Source of the DNA: Saprospiraceae bacterium
GTDB taxonomy: Bacteria > Bacteroidota > Bacteroidia > Chitinophagales > Saprospiraceae
Length of the DNA: 64,000 bases
Reading direction: 5' to 3'
Assembly (NCBI GenBank): GCA_016718505.1
Contig: JADKDE010000003.1
Location: forward strand, 496,001-560,000
Below, one piece after another: positions 25,648 through 35,723 of the stretch; position 1 is the stretch's first letter; the number at the start of each line of letters is the position of its first letter. Position numbers and translations under genes: made by a program. Under the pieces are notes generated by a model, which was given only the letters and a program-made list of their open reading frames with translations, did not search any database and was not told where the DNA came from.

Positions 25648-27558
25648 ATGCTTATATCAAGAGAATATTTTTGGAGAAAAGTCATTGGAACTGCGATTCT
25701 TTTTCTTTGGGTGGTATTATTTATCCCATTTTCAGTCCATGCACAAGAGTTAATAATTGATCCTTCTTTGGCCAATTTTGACTCCAAAAGTTTCCCTACT
25801 TACCAAATATCAGCCAGTGATTACAGTTCATTCCAAGATCACAACCAAAAGCTTCCCAATGGCGTATTTTCGTTGCCAAAGCGTGTTAGTATTTCTTCAA
25901 AAAATGTAGAACACGTACAAATCATCGGAGACCGAAAAGTAATCGCATTCAATATTCAAATGAAAGATGCACTTGGATTTGCTTTGATATTTGACAACAT
26001 TCGCCTTGGAAACCAAGGAATTTTGACGTTGATGAGCGAAGACAAATCACAACAATTGGGTGGTTTTAACGCATCCCATATAAAAAGTAATCAATTCATG
26101 CCGGGCTTGTTTCGTGGGGATAATGTAACCATTTTCTATTCAGAGCCTATTGAAAACAAAGATTTTGGAAGCTTTGAAATATCTCGAATAGATCAAATAT
26201 TTGACAACAGCGCCTTGGCCAAAGCTCAATTTACAAAACCCAAAGATTTATTGGAAAAACGAGACTTGGGTTTTAATTCCTCCTTGTTTTGTAATAAAAA
26301 CATTAATTGCCCTAGTGGTGCGCCCTATAGGGATGTTCAGAGGAGTGTCATGCGTATCATAGAAGTATTCGAAGAAGGGATAGGATTCTGCACAGGAGCA
26401 TTGATAAACAATACAAAAAACGATGGAACTCCATACGTACTGAGTGCCAATCATTGTCAAGATGGGCTCACACCACTGTATCATTTATGGCGATTTGATT
26501 TCAATTATGAGGCTCCAGAATGTTTTAATCCAGCTTTGGAACCTGCTTTGAAGACAATTTATGGTGCCCAATTGAGATCCAACCATCAAGGTACCGATTT
26601 TATGTTGGTAGAGCTTTCCAGCAAGGTGCCTCCAAGTTATAATGTATTTTTTGCAGGATGGGATCGAAGAAACTACCCTACCCCAAAAACTACGGCGATG
26701 ATCCACCATCCATTTGGTGATATCAAGAAAATATCTATCGATCGAAATCAACCTTATATCTATGCCGACACGATCAAATGGATAGGATTTGCTCCAACTT
26801 TGCCTTTTACACATTATTCGACCGATTGGGATGAAGGTACGATGCAACCAGGATCGTCGGGAGCTCCATTGTTCAATGATTTTAGTAAAATAATAGGACA
26901 ATTGCATGGAGGAGGGGCGGACTGCGCATTTAGTTTTAGATCTTTTTTTGGAATTTTTAATATTTCTTGGAATGGCGGCGGGACTCCCTCTACTGGGTTG
27001 AAAACGTGGTTGGATCCTATGAATTCAGGCAAAGACACGCTTATCGGCATCGAGAATCCCAATACTATTGGATACGCTAAAATAAGACTTCGGATCATCA
27101 CACACGATTCTATAGGAATCCCCAATCTACTGGTTGGGACTGGTTCAAGTCTAGGTGTAAAAGTCACCTACCAAGGGAATGGCTATTATGTTTTGGACTC
27201 TATCCCTCTCAGCTCCAGTATCACCATATTGCCTACCCGAGATACTTTAGCCAAAAATGGCATTACGATACAAGATGTTGTACTTACCCAAAAACACGTG
27301 TTAGGTGTGACAAACTTAAGCTCTTCTGACAAAATATTGGCTGCCGATGTGTCTAATGACCAACGCCTATCTGTGGCTGATGTACTTGAATTGAAAAAGC
27401 TACTTTTGGATAAAATTACTTTTTTTGTAAATAATGCATCTTGGCGTTTTGATCCACCTTTGGTCCGTATCAACAATATTTTTTCCGATGTATCAGATAT
27501 AGTTATATTTGGCACCAAAATAGGTGATGTCGATTATACACGCGATGTGAATCACTAG
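25648..27558 (+). CDS. Secreted trypsin-fold serine protease with dockerin-like tail
   Basis: A 636-residue exported protein: signal peptide about residues 1-34 (ending SVHAQ), a propeptide, then a chymotrypsin-fold domain of the lysyl-endopeptidase type. Catalytic residues: His269 (SANHC), Asp of GTDFMLVEL, and Ser404 (PGSSGAPLF). After the protease come a short Ig-like region and a dockerin-like segment (ILAADVSNDQRLSVADVLELKKLLL). The protein ends soon after, in DVDYTRDVNH, without a recognisable T9SS sorting domain, unlike most such proteases. Confidence 0.85.
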   Translation: MLISREYFWRKVIGTAILFLWVVLFIPFSVHAQELIIDPSLANFDSKSFPTYQISASDYSSFQDHNQKLPNGVFSLPKRVSISSKNVEHVQIIGDRKVIAFNIQMKDALGFALIFDNIRLGNQGILTLMSEDKSQQLGGFNASHIKSNQFMPGLFRGDNVTIFYSEPIENKDFGSFEISRIDQIFDNSALAKAQFTKPKDLLEKRDLGFNSSLFCNKNINCPSGAPYRDVQRSVMRIIEVFEEGIGFCTGALINNTKNDGTPYVLSANHCQDGLTPLYHLWRFDFNYEAPECFNPALEPALKTIYGAQLRSNHQGTDFMLVELSSKVPPSYNVFFAGWDRRNYPTPKTTAMIHHPFGDIKKISIDRNQPYIYADTIKWIGFAPTLPFTHYSTDWDEGTMQPGSSGAPLFNDFSKIIGQLHGGGADCAFSFRSFFGIFNISWNGGGTPSTGLKTWLDPMNSGKDTLIGIENPNTIGYAKIRLRIITHDSIGIPNLLVGTGSSLGVKVTYQGNGYYVLDSIPLSSSITILPTRDTLAKNGITIQDVVLTQKHVLGVTNLSSSDKILAADVSNDQRLSVADVLELKKLLLDKITFFVNNASWRFDPPLVRINNIFSDVSDIVIFGTKIGDVDYTRDVNH

Positions 27559-27687
27559 AGCCAAAAGAGAATTTGAAAATATTATCCTAATTTTTAGTGA
27601 AAATTTCATTTTTAGTCGTGAATCACATCTTTGGATATCAAATTTTGGATTTTTTTTTATATAAAATAAGTTTTTTTTAAACGAACA

Positions 27688-27719
27688 TTGAAACAATTAA
27701 ATATAATTACTTACCTTTG
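27688..27719 (+). promoter_or_regulatory. Promoter of rpsT
   Basis: ATTG at -33, a 21-nt spacer and a perfect TACCTTTG (27712-27719). A leader of about 35-40 nt precedes the S20 start. Confidence 0.65.
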
Positions 27720-27762
27720 TGCCCCGAATCAATTACATTCAAAGTAAAAATAATAAAGAATT

Positions 27763-28014
27763 ATGGCTAATCATAAGTCAGCTAAGAAAAGAATCAGACA
27801 GATCGAAAAAAGAAGATTGCTGAACAGATACTATAAAAAAAGAGCTAGAACAGCTATCAAAAATCTTCGTGCCTTAGAAGATAAGGTAGAGGCTGAAAAG
27901 TTTTTACCTAAAGTTATCTCTATGGTAGATAAATTAGCTAAGAAAAATTCTATCCACAGAAACAAAGCTTCGAACCTTAAGAGTTCGTTGATGAAGCACG
28001 TGTCTGCGCTTTAA
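27763..28014 (+). CDS. rpsT: 30S ribosomal protein S20
   Basis: An 83-residue basic protein, MANHKSAKKRIRQIEKRRLLN at the start and IHRNKASNLKSSLMKHV at the end, the classic S20 pattern. It binds 16S rRNA. Own promoter and terminator. Confidence 0.97.
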   Translation: MANHKSAKKRIRQIEKRRLLNRYYKKRARTAIKNLRALEDKVEAEKFLPKVISMVDKLAKKNSIHRNKASNLKSSLMKHVSAL

Positions 28015-28040
28015 GATATTTCTATTTTAAAAATATACTG

Positions 28041-28072
28041 AAGCCCTGATCCTTTGATTGGGGCTTTTTTTT
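28041..28072 (+). terminator. Terminator of rpsT
   Basis: AAGCCC(T)...(G)GGGCTT stem followed by T8; it ends 14 nt before the tgt start. Confidence 0.85.
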
Positions 28073-28086
28073 ATGCTTGATCGATT

Positions 28087-29217
28087 ATGCAATTTGATAT
28101 TTTGACCAGTAGTAAGCGCTCAAAAGCAAGAGCTGGAATCATCCAAACTGCGCACGGCTCCATCGAAACGCCAATTTTTATGCCCGTTGGAACTGCTGGT
28201 ACGGTCAAGGGAGTTCTACAAAGAGATCTTAACGAAGCAGTTAATGCACAAATAATATTGGGCAATACCTACCATCTCTATTTAAGGCCCACTACTCAAA
28301 TATTAGAATCCGCTGGAGGACTGCACAAGTTCATCGGCTGGGACAAACCGATACTTACTGATAGTGGCGGGTATCAAGTCTATTCTTTAGCCCATCGAAG
28401 AAAAATAAAAGAAGAAGGAGTTACTTTTAATTCGCATATCGACGGTTCTAAGCACTTTCTCTCGCCTGAAACCGCCATAGACGTCCAAAGAAGTATTGGT
28501 GGTGATATCATCATGGCTTTTGACGAATGTACGCCCTACCCTTGTGAATACCATTATGCTAAAAAATCTATGGATTTGACACATCGATGGCTCAAAAGAT
28601 GTATAGACCGCTTTGACAGTACCGAGGGCAAATACGGCTACCAACAAACGCTTTCACCAATCGTACAAGGCTCTGTTTATAAAGACTTACGAATCGAATC
28701 TGCAAAATTCATAGCCGATCAAGGTCGTCCGATGAATGCCATAGGTGGGCTTTCTGTGGGTGAACCCGCCGAGATGATGTATGAAATGACCGATTTAGTG
28801 ACCGATTATTTGCCAGTGGACAAGCCAAGGTATCTCATGGGCGTCGGTACACCTGCCAATATTTTAGAATGTATAGAATGTGGGATCGATATGTTTGACT
28901 GCGTCTTACCTTCGCGAAATGCTCGACACGGCCTTCTTTATACCATGAATGGAATAATAAATATAAAAAATCAAAAATGGCGTACTGACTTTGGAATGAT
29001 CGATGAGACTTTGGATAATGGAGTCAGCAATGTGTACACTAAGGCGTATTTACGTCATCTGATGCAATGCCAAGAGTTGTTAGCTTTTACGATAGCTACC
29101 ATCCACAATCTCAGTTTTTTTCTTCATTTGGTAAAAACAGCCAGAATTCAAATCTTAGCTGGCAATTATGAGGAATGGAAAAAAGCCATTTTACCGAATG
29201 TCTTAACAAGACTTTGA
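28087..29217 (+). CDS. tgt: Queuine tRNA-ribosyltransferase
   Basis: 376 residues. Catalytic Asp residues lie in TDSGGYQV and in FDCVLPSRNARHG; VQGS and GGLSVGEP line the substrate pocket. The usual CxCxxC zinc motif is missing: the region after NIKNQKWRTDFG reads MIDETLDNGVSNVYTKAYLRHL. As I recall, Cys-poor versions are normal for Bacteroidota TGT, so activity is likely retained. It exchanges G34 for preQ1 in tRNAs. Confidence 0.95.
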   Translation: MQFDILTSSKRSKARAGIIQTAHGSIETPIFMPVGTAGTVKGVLQRDLNEAVNAQIILGNTYHLYLRPTTQILESAGGLHKFIGWDKPILTDSGGYQVYSLAHRRKIKEEGVTFNSHIDGSKHFLSPETAIDVQRSIGGDIIMAFDECTPYPCEYHYAKKSMDLTHRWLKRCIDRFDSTEGKYGYQQTLSPIVQGSVYKDLRIESAKFIADQGRPMNAIGGLSVGEPAEMMYEMTDLVTDYLPVDKPRYLMGVGTPANILECIECGIDMFDCVLPSRNARHGLLYTMNGIINIKNQKWRTDFGMIDETLDNGVSNVYTKAYLRHLMQCQELLAFTIATIHNLSFFLHLVKTARIQILAGNYEEWKKAILPNVLTRL

Positions 29218-29248
29218 GTTTCCGATTGCTATAATTACATAATTTTAG

Positions 29249-29256
29249 TAATTTTG
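29249..29256 (+). promoter_or_regulatory. -7 element upstream of the LptF/G-family gene
   Basis: TAATTTTG, 17 nt before the ATG at 29274. Confidence 0.4.
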
Positions 29257-29273
29257 ATGCCTTGATTGAAATT

Positions 29274-30371
29274 ATGTTTTCACGATTAAAAATTATTGAC
29301 CGTTTTATCATTGGCAAATTCGTCAGGACTTTTTTGTTTACCTCTCTATTATTCTCCCTGATTGCCATCATCATCGATATAAGCCAGAAAATAAAAGATT
29401 TCCTAGTAGAGGACATCACTTGGAAAGAAATTTTGTTCGACTATTACCTGAATTTTGTCCCAAATATCAACATGCTCCTATGGCCGTTATTCATCATGAT
29501 TTCGGTTATATTTTTTACCTCCCGAATGTCCAAAGAATCCGAAACCATAGCCATCTTTCAAGCTGGGTTAAGTCTTCCAAGGTTTTTAAGGCCTTACTTG
29601 ATTACTGCGGGTATTATATGTTTGATTCACTTGATATTTAATCACTACATTCTGCCCATCGGCAATAAGAAAAAAGTAGCGTTCGAAAATAAAATTTACA
29701 AGCGAAACTTAGATCAGAAAAAGCTTTTGGACATCCACATGTTTATGGACCCTAAGACCAAAGTTTACTTGAAAAATTTTAGGGTAGAAGACAGTACTGC
29801 ATTTGAGTTTAGGATTGAGACATTTGACGATAAATCTAAGATGGTGTCCTTGCTCAAAGCCGCGAGTGCTACTTATCTCCCTAGTAAAAATTTGTGGAAA
29901 CTTCAGCAATACACGATTAGAAGAATCGATGGTTTGAACGAATATTTTTATTCTTCCAGTACACCCAAGGATACGTTTATCGACATTAAACCCAAGGATT
30001 TTGTCCGTTATCGCAATGTAAACGAAAGCCTCACTTCGTATGAATTGCAAGAACTCATACAAGAAGAAAAAAGACGAGGCATAGGGAACGGGAGAAATTA
30101 TGAAATTGAATTTCATCGTCGCACTGCAGATTCATTTACTATAATTATTTTAACCATCATTGGTATGATTGTTGCATCCCGCAAAGTGCGAGGTGGGATG
30201 GGTTTGCATATAGCCATCGGTGTAGGAGCTGGGGCCTTATTCATCTTATTGTCAAAATTTTCTTTGACATTGGCTACTGTCCCTGGAATTCCAACCTACC
30301 TTGGTGTTTGGATCCCAAATTTATTATTTATGGGGTTTGCCTATTATTTGTACAAAAATGCTCAAAGTTGA
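29274..30371 (+). CDS. LptF/LptG-family (YjgP/YjgQ) permease
   Basis: 365 residues from the ATG at 29274; a TTG at 29262 is less likely. Three hydrophobic helices in the N-terminal third, a periplasmic beta-jellyroll (about 115-265), and three C-terminal helices with GMIVASRKVRGGMGLHIAIGVGAG. It is the membrane part of the LPS export ABC transporter LptB2FG. The Bacteroidota genome likely has a second paralogue elsewhere. Confidence 0.88.
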   Translation: MFSRLKIIDRFIIGKFVRTFLFTSLLFSLIAIIIDISQKIKDFLVEDITWKEILFDYYLNFVPNINMLLWPLFIMISVIFFTSRMSKESETIAIFQAGLSLPRFLRPYLITAGIICLIHLIFNHYILPIGNKKKVAFENKIYKRNLDQKKLLDIHMFMDPKTKVYLKNFRVEDSTAFEFRIETFDDKSKMVSLLKAASATYLPSKNLWKLQQYTIRRIDGLNEYFYSSSTPKDTFIDIKPKDFVRYRNVNESLTSYELQELIQEEKRRGIGNGRNYEIEFHRRTADSFTIIILTIIGMIVASRKVRGGMGLHIAIGVGAGALFILLSKFSLTLATVPGIPTYLGVWIPNLLFMGFAYYLYKNAQS

Positions 30372-30631
30372 TTTTATTTGAATTAATAAAAACGCTTTAA
30401 ATACCCACTCACTAAGATGCACAAATAGAAATTTTCCTCAACTCTTTCCAAAAAATATTAGGCCGCAGCATTGACGCCTAGCCACATACTTATACACATA
30501 CAGAACCCACTCTGGACTCATGACGAATGCCAAAAATAATCTTAGGAATACCTAAAATGATATCTTATGCTATCGACGGGCAATAGCAACCAAACTAGTA
30601 TAATCCAATAAACTTGTAGTATAAAAAAAAT

Positions 30632-30955
30632 TTATACTCGGGCCGTTTTTTCTTGATTATAATAATTTTTAACAGCCGCATTGGCGATTTCTACTTTATC
30701 ATAGCTGATGCTATAATGTACGTATTTGCCTTCTTTAGAACATTCTAAAAGACCTACGTCTTTCATAATTTTTAAATGTTGGGAAGTAATAGACTGTTCT
30801 AGCTTAAGTGTGCTGTAAATTTTGTTGACATTTATTGATTTGTGTCTGTCAATAAATTCTAAAATTTTAAGTCTGACGGGGTGTGCAAGTGCTCGCATGA
30901 GATTAGTGGAGTACTCGAGCTTCTCCAGATTGAGTGCAATCTTAGTTTTCTTCAT
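30632..30955 (-). CDS. ArsR-family transcriptional regulator
   Basis: A 107-residue winged helix protein: LRALAHPVRLKILEFI, recognition region LEQSITSQHLKIMKDVGLLE and wing KEGKYVHYSIS. The CxC metal motif of ArsR/SmtB is absent, so the inducer is unknown. It is similar to the next regulator at 31300-31638, suggesting an old duplication. The stretch 30372-30631 has no visible gene. Confidence 0.9.
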   Translation of the reverse strand: MKKTKIALNLEKLEYSTNLMRALAHPVRLKILEFIDRHKSINVNKIYSTLKLEQSITSQHLKIMKDVGLLECSKEGKYVHYSISYDKVEIANAAVKNYYNQEKTARV

Positions 30956-31041
30956 TTTAAGAACCTTTTGTAGTTTAAATAAATTAAGTCACCTTAGTGG
31001 CACAAATATAATAAATATTTTTAATATAAAAACTTTTTGAC

Positions 31042-31072
31042 AAAAAAAAACTGCAAATTTTCACTTGCAGTT
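31042..31072 (-). terminator. Minus-strand terminator between the two ArsR genes
   Basis: Perfect stem AACTGCAA/TTGCAGTT, which on the minus strand is followed by T9. It would end transcription from the regulator at 31300-31638. Nothing else is seen in 30956-31299. Confidence 0.75.
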
Positions 31073-31299
31073 ATTTTCTTATTGGAATCTAGACGATACA
31101 ATTTTATAACTTATTCCTAATCGAACGATAGAAAAATCCATCGGAATCAGCAATATGTAAAATGCTTTGTAATTGTAATCACCTAATCAATCTTAATCAA
31201 TAATACATTTTGAGTGCATGATACAACTCGTAAGCCTAATAGTAAAACCACTCACTCTTTAAAGCTAAAGCGAAATCACTTGCTCGTTTCTGCCTATGA

Positions 31300-31638
31300 T
31301 TAAACGGCCAATTCCTCCACCAATTTATTAATTTGGGTTAATCTACTGCGATCAAGGCTATAATAGATAAACTTGCCTTGTCTGTCAGTAATGACAACTC
31401 CTGCTCTTCTCAAGATCGCCAAATGCTGAGATGCAACGGATTGCTCCAATCTCAACTTGATATAGATATCTGTCACAGTCATTGTATCGCTGTCTTCCAG
31501 AAGATCTACTATCCTTTGCCTCAACTTGTGGTTGACGGCTCTCAATACCAGTACGGCCTTTCTCAACATGGAATAATCCAATTGAACTTCTCCACGGCCA
31601 TTTTTAAGATTTACTAAATCGTTTTTTTGTTTTCTCAT
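31300..31638 (-). CDS. ArsR-family transcriptional regulator
   Basis: A 112-residue winged helix protein with LRAVNHKLRQRIVDLLED, LEQSVASQHLAILRRAGVV and RQGKFIYYSLD. It also lacks a metal-binding CxC motif. Upstream (31639-31740) is very AT-rich and probably contains its promoter. Confidence 0.9.
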   Translation of the reverse strand: MRKQKNDLVNLKNGRGEVQLDYSMLRKAVLVLRAVNHKLRQRIVDLLEDSDTMTVTDIYIKLRLEQSVASQHLAILRRAGVVITDRQGKFIYYSLDRSRLTQINKLVEELAV

Positions 31639-31744
31639 ACCAAAACATTTTACATTTTATCAATATGTGTTTTAGTATCCAAGATTCGTGCCAAACTCTA
31701 TTAAAATGTTAAATATTTTTTAAATATTATTAAATTTTATAATA

Positions 31745-32425
31745 TCAATATATAAGTGACTGATTCTCAGTAAGTAATTTTTTCGAGACTGTAACCCTCG
31801 GCTCTTTAAAATAAATAGGATTAAAAGACTCAATGGTGGTAAACCGAGATTGCATCCAATACTCATGCGAGATACCTAGCAGTACTTCGGCATTTGGGAT
31901 AATTTCTATATGTCTATGGTCAATCTGACCAACTGGCCCGATTATCATCTCTATCGCTTCATTATCTATCAATAAATCCTCTATGCCCTCATTGGAAATA
32001 TGATGAAATATCAAGGCATTTTCCACCGATTCAGGATGATAAATTCTATAATAAAAATGTTCTGGCCCACCTTCGATAAACACCACCGCTGATTTTTTAT
32101 TGGAATGTAATCGGCGAATGGCTTCGAAATAAATGGCATCTAATACATCGATGGCTATAATGGGTATGCCTGTGGCCATTCCATATCCCTTGACGAAGGA
32201 TGATCCCATCCTAAGGCCTGTATATGGTCCTGGACCTTTATAAATACTTATCGCAGAGATATCTTCTTGCCTAATCTTTGAGTCCTCCAAGAATTGAATA
32301 AAAAATGGAACCAAGTCAAATCCCTTTTGCTTGGAGGCTCCAAATGTCATAGAGGCCAATACTTTCTTCTCAGAATCAATAGCCGATATAGAGGGATTAA
32401 AACATGGATCAATGCATACTAACAT
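31745..32425 (-). CDS. tsaB: tRNA threonylcarbamoyladenosine biosynthesis protein TsaB
   Basis: A 226-residue ASKHA-fold protein. IDPCFNPSISAI at the N-terminus and YKGPGPYTGLRMGSSFVKGYGMATGIPIIAI are diagnostic of TsaB, the partner of TsaD in t6A37 synthesis. Only 3 nt separate it from the protease gene upstream, so they are co-transcribed. Confidence 0.92.
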   Translation of the reverse strand: MLVCIDPCFNPSISAIDSEKKVLASMTFGASKQKGFDLVPFFIQFLEDSKIRQEDISAISIYKGPGPYTGLRMGSSFVKGYGMATGIPIIAIDVLDAIYFEAIRRLHSNKKSAVVFIEGGPEHFYYRIYHPESVENALIFHHISNEGIEDLLIDNEAIEMIIGPVGQIDHRHIEIIPNAEVLLGISHEYWMQSRFTTIESFNPIYFKEPRVTVSKKLLTENQSLIY

Positions 32426-32428
32426 TTA

Positions 32429-34072
32429 TTATTTTTTCAATATTTTTTGATATTTTGACTCATTGGACATCACTTGGATAGCTTCTGCCACTTCTTGATC
32501 GTGCGTTACGGAATATCTCAGTTTTCCTTTTTGTAGATAATAACGGGACACGATTTCTTTTTCTAATAATTGGATTATGACATTTTTATTGGCATCCAAT
32601 TTTTTTCTTTTGTCTGCTATGAGGCGGTCTTTGATTGATTTTATTTCTACGCTCAGACCTTCAGAGAGATTGATATCTTTTGCCTCTTTCAAAAACTTAG
32701 AAAAATGAGACTCGGCTTCGCTTTCAAATTTACAGTCATCTTTCAATACGAATTGCTTAAAATCTTCATAATCCTTGAACTGAAAAGAATCTGGAGAAGC
32801 GATCGTTTTATTTTTCAAAACAAAACCTGTTGCATATTTAAAGATTAAGTTTTGCTGATTAAGTTTCTCGACGAAATCAATTTGGTCGGGTGTGCTCACT
32901 AGGATATCTGGCGTCACTCCACCGCCATCTAAGACCTTCCTGCCACCTTTTGTCTTGAATACAGACCTTAGACTGTCGGGTATATTGACGGGCTCTCCAT
33001 CCTTGTATGATACCGCTTGAATGCAACGGCCACTAGGTATATAGTACTTGGAAGTGGTAATCTTTACCCTGCTATTGTAGCCGATATCATACGTATTTTG
33101 GACGAGTCCTTTGCCATACGAACGCTGACCAATGATGACCCCGCGATCGTAATCTTGAATCACACCACTAACGATCTCAGAGGCACTGGCCGATCTTTTA
33201 TTAATCAATATGGTAACGGGTATTTTCGCATCCATGGGCTCTCCTGTGGTTTTAAATACTTGATCCCACTCTTTCACTTTTCCTTTGGTCGTCACGACTT
33301 CCATATCCTTTCCGATAAAAAGGTTGCATATATTAACAGCTTCTCTCAAAAGCCCTCCCCCATTTTCACGAAGATCCAAGATAACTCCTTTGATATTCGG
33401 ATTTTTGGCTTTAAGGCTATTATAAGCTGCTTGAATGTTTTTGGTCGCATCGTCCGTAAAAGTTGTCAGAGATATATACGCATAATCCTTTTCTACCAGG
33501 TCGAAATAAGGTACATTTTTTATATCAACTTCACCCCTATTGATATTGAATCCCATCGTCTTGGACTCCCCAGGTCTCGATACTTGAATATCTATTTTTG
33601 AATTGGCTGAGCCCTGCAAAATGGCCAGTATATCCTCAGCTGATTTGCCCGCTACATTTTTTTGATCTATAGAAATAAGTTTATCGCCCATCTTCAATCC
33701 AGCCTTATCTGCGGGCGATTGTTCGTATATATCTGAGATGGTCATGGTGCCATCTATGTCTCTGACTTGGATGCCTATCCCATTAAATTTGCCTTCGCTC
33801 ATGAATCTAAAGGTTTCGATCTGAGTTTCAGAGAAATAATTGGTATAAGGATCACACTCTTTCAACATGGATTCTATGCCCACTTTGATCATCTTAGAAG
33901 GATCTACATCATCCACATAATACATATTGAGATGCTTGTATATGTTGGTGAATATTTCTAAATTCTTTGTAAGCTCAAAATAACGATTGGTAGGCACCGT
34001 AAATGCCAGACCACCCAAAACAACCAGTACGAGTAAAACTCCTTGTATTTTTTTCTTTTTGAAAATATTCAT
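32429..34072 (-). CDS. C-terminal processing protease, S41 family
   Basis: A 547-residue exported protease. N-terminal signal anchor (GVLLVLVVLGGLAFTVP), a PDZ domain (GIGIQVRDIDGTMTISDIYEQSPADKAGLKMGDKLISID), and a catalytic core with Ser in KRSASASEIVSGVIQDYDRG and Lys in GQRSYGKGLVQ. A C-terminal helical extension follows. It cleaves protein C-termini in the periplasm. Confidence 0.93.
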   Translation of the reverse strand: MNIFKKKKIQGVLLVLVVLGGLAFTVPTNRYFELTKNLEIFTNIYKHLNMYYVDDVDPSKMIKVGIESMLKECDPYTNYFSETQIETFRFMSEGKFNGIGIQVRDIDGTMTISDIYEQSPADKAGLKMGDKLISIDQKNVAGKSAEDILAILQGSANSKIDIQVSRPGESKTMGFNINRGEVDIKNVPYFDLVEKDYAYISLTTFTDDATKNIQAAYNSLKAKNPNIKGVILDLRENGGGLLREAVNICNLFIGKDMEVVTTKGKVKEWDQVFKTTGEPMDAKIPVTILINKRSASASEIVSGVIQDYDRGVIIGQRSYGKGLVQNTYDIGYNSRVKITTSKYYIPSGRCIQAVSYKDGEPVNIPDSLRSVFKTKGGRKVLDGGGVTPDILVSTPDQIDFVEKLNQQNLIFKYATGFVLKNKTIASPDSFQFKDYEDFKQFVLKDDCKFESEAESHFSKFLKEAKDINLSEGLSVEIKSIKDRLIADKRKKLDANKNVIIQLLEKEIVSRYYLQKGKLRYSVTHDQEVAEAIQVMSNESKYQKILKK

Positions 34073-34377
34073 TGTAAAATATGATTAATAAAAACACCTT
34101 TAAGTAAAAACCGCAAATCTAGTGCAAAAGTTCTTCAATAGAAAGGAACGAAGAAAGCCCTACCAAAATTTCACGGGAGATTAAAATAGTGTGGCAAATT
34201 ATTACTTTGTGTATTACAACATATGTCATTGATCTCTCTAAACGAGTGTTAAAAATAAGTTATTTATTGAGGTGCATTGTTAAGTACCAAACAATTATTC
34301 CTATTATGCGCCACAAAACAATTACATACCTATTCTATAAAAACAATGATTATTGCACTTAAAAATAATATTGACAA
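34073..34377. other. Intergenic region, no gene seen
   Basis: Divergent spacer between the S41 protease gene and the secreted protein gene. AT-rich; no convincing promoter, RNA or ORF. Confidence 0.5.
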
Positions 34378-35554
34378 ATGAAACGTTGCTTTGCCATTTT
34401 TTGCCTTGGACTGTTCATCACCCTTCCAAAAACTACCTTTGGGCAGACTTCCAAAATCCTAGAAAATATCAATCTCAATAAACCAAAAGATAGTATTCTT
34501 TCCAAAGCTTTAATACAGAGCATAGAAAATTTTTATAATGCAGCACAAAAGCCTAATGTTGAAAATAATTATGTATTACCATCTGACAAAATGGGAGCAT
34601 ATCTTTTGTTGGATGAACTGCAAGGCATAGAGAAAAGCGGTAGATTCAAAAACAATAATTTTTACAAGCCCTATATAACTAGCTTGGTACCCATTGATTC
34701 GATGACATTTTTGGTTAAGCTACAAAATGTTGGGGTTCATGAACAGGTGCCAGTAATCAGCAGTTCGTTTGAATTTTTAGCTCACAAATCGCAAGACACC
34801 TTTCTGTTTTCTTCTACTTTAAAGCGCAATACTGTTATTTGGAAAAAGATGCAGAAGCAAAACACCACAATTTATTTTAAAGAAAAAATAAATAAAAAAG
34901 AAATCGACAAATATTTAAATCTAGTTGCCTTATTTGATAAAAAGCTAGAAAACAAGCCCAAAGCTACGGAGATCTATTTATGCTCAGACTACGTTGAAGC
35001 ACAAAAATTGATTGGCGTGGATTATAAAATCATCTACAATGGTCAAAAATATGGCACACTAAGCGCATACGATAAAAATCAACTAATAATATGTTCTGGA
35101 AATGGTAGCTCTGAATATTTATCTTTTGATCCACACGATCTTTGGCATGACCGACTAAGCCTCAAAAAGCCCAGAAATCAAGTAAATAAACCCGTAGATG
35201 AAGGCTGCTCCTATTTGTATGGTGGGAGCTGGGGGATATCTTGGCGGGATATATTCGTAAAATTCAAAACAAAAGTCTGCAAAGATAAGAGTATAGATTG
35301 GCTTTCAGAATACGGAAAATTTGCCAATTTTGGAGACACAGAAGAAACCCATCTCATGGCTGAATATGTCATCAACGCATTAATAGTCCAAAAAATAGAG
35401 CAAGAAAAAGGATTCGTCGGAGTCTGGGAATTATTGGACTCGGTCATACGATAAAGCTGGTGAAAAATATTTTGCTATACTAGAAAAGCTTACTGGAATC
35501 AATAAATCAAACTTCAATGACAAAGTTTGGGAGCTGATAAATTTGGAGAACTGA
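34378..35554 (+). pseudogene. Secreted protein with zincin-like features, frameshifted near the 3' end
   Basis: Frame 0 runs 34378-35454 (358 residues): signal peptide ending TFGQ, a helical/beta body, then DPHDLWHDRLS and PVDEGCSYLYGGSWG, reminiscent of gluzincin-type (peptidase MA-like) active sites, but HExxH is not exact. Frame 0 stops after WELLDSVIR. In the +1 frame the coding pattern continues without a break (DKAGEKYFAILEKLTGINKS ... VWELI) to a stop at 35554. One extra base around 35435-35450 explains this. Either the gene is damaged or the sequence has an error. Function unknown. Confidence 0.65.
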
Positions 35555-35582
35555 TAATCTAAAATTTAAATAAAAAAAGCCT

Positions 35583-35709
35583 TGCGCATGAGCGGGTGTA
35601 GTGGTCTCGTCGCGATTCCGAAGGAAAAGCGGCGGGAGTCTCGTCATTGGCGAGACGGAACCCACGCAACACGCGACCTCGCCTAGAAGGCGAGGACATG
35701 CCCCAAAAA
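35583..35709 (+). repeat. Structured intergenic element, copy 4
   Basis: Hairpins GTCGC...GCGGC with an inner TTCC-GAA-GGAA, GTCTCG-TCATTG-GCGAGAC and CTCGCC-TAGAA-GGCGAG lie between the conserved cores. Compared with copy 3, the last stem has changed on both arms. Confidence 0.85.
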
Positions 35710-35723
35710 TCTGAGATCCAAAT

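Noticed and set aside
33017..33601. 194-codon antisense frame within the S41 protease gene
   Set aside because: Shadow frame of a strongly conserved protease; no independent support.
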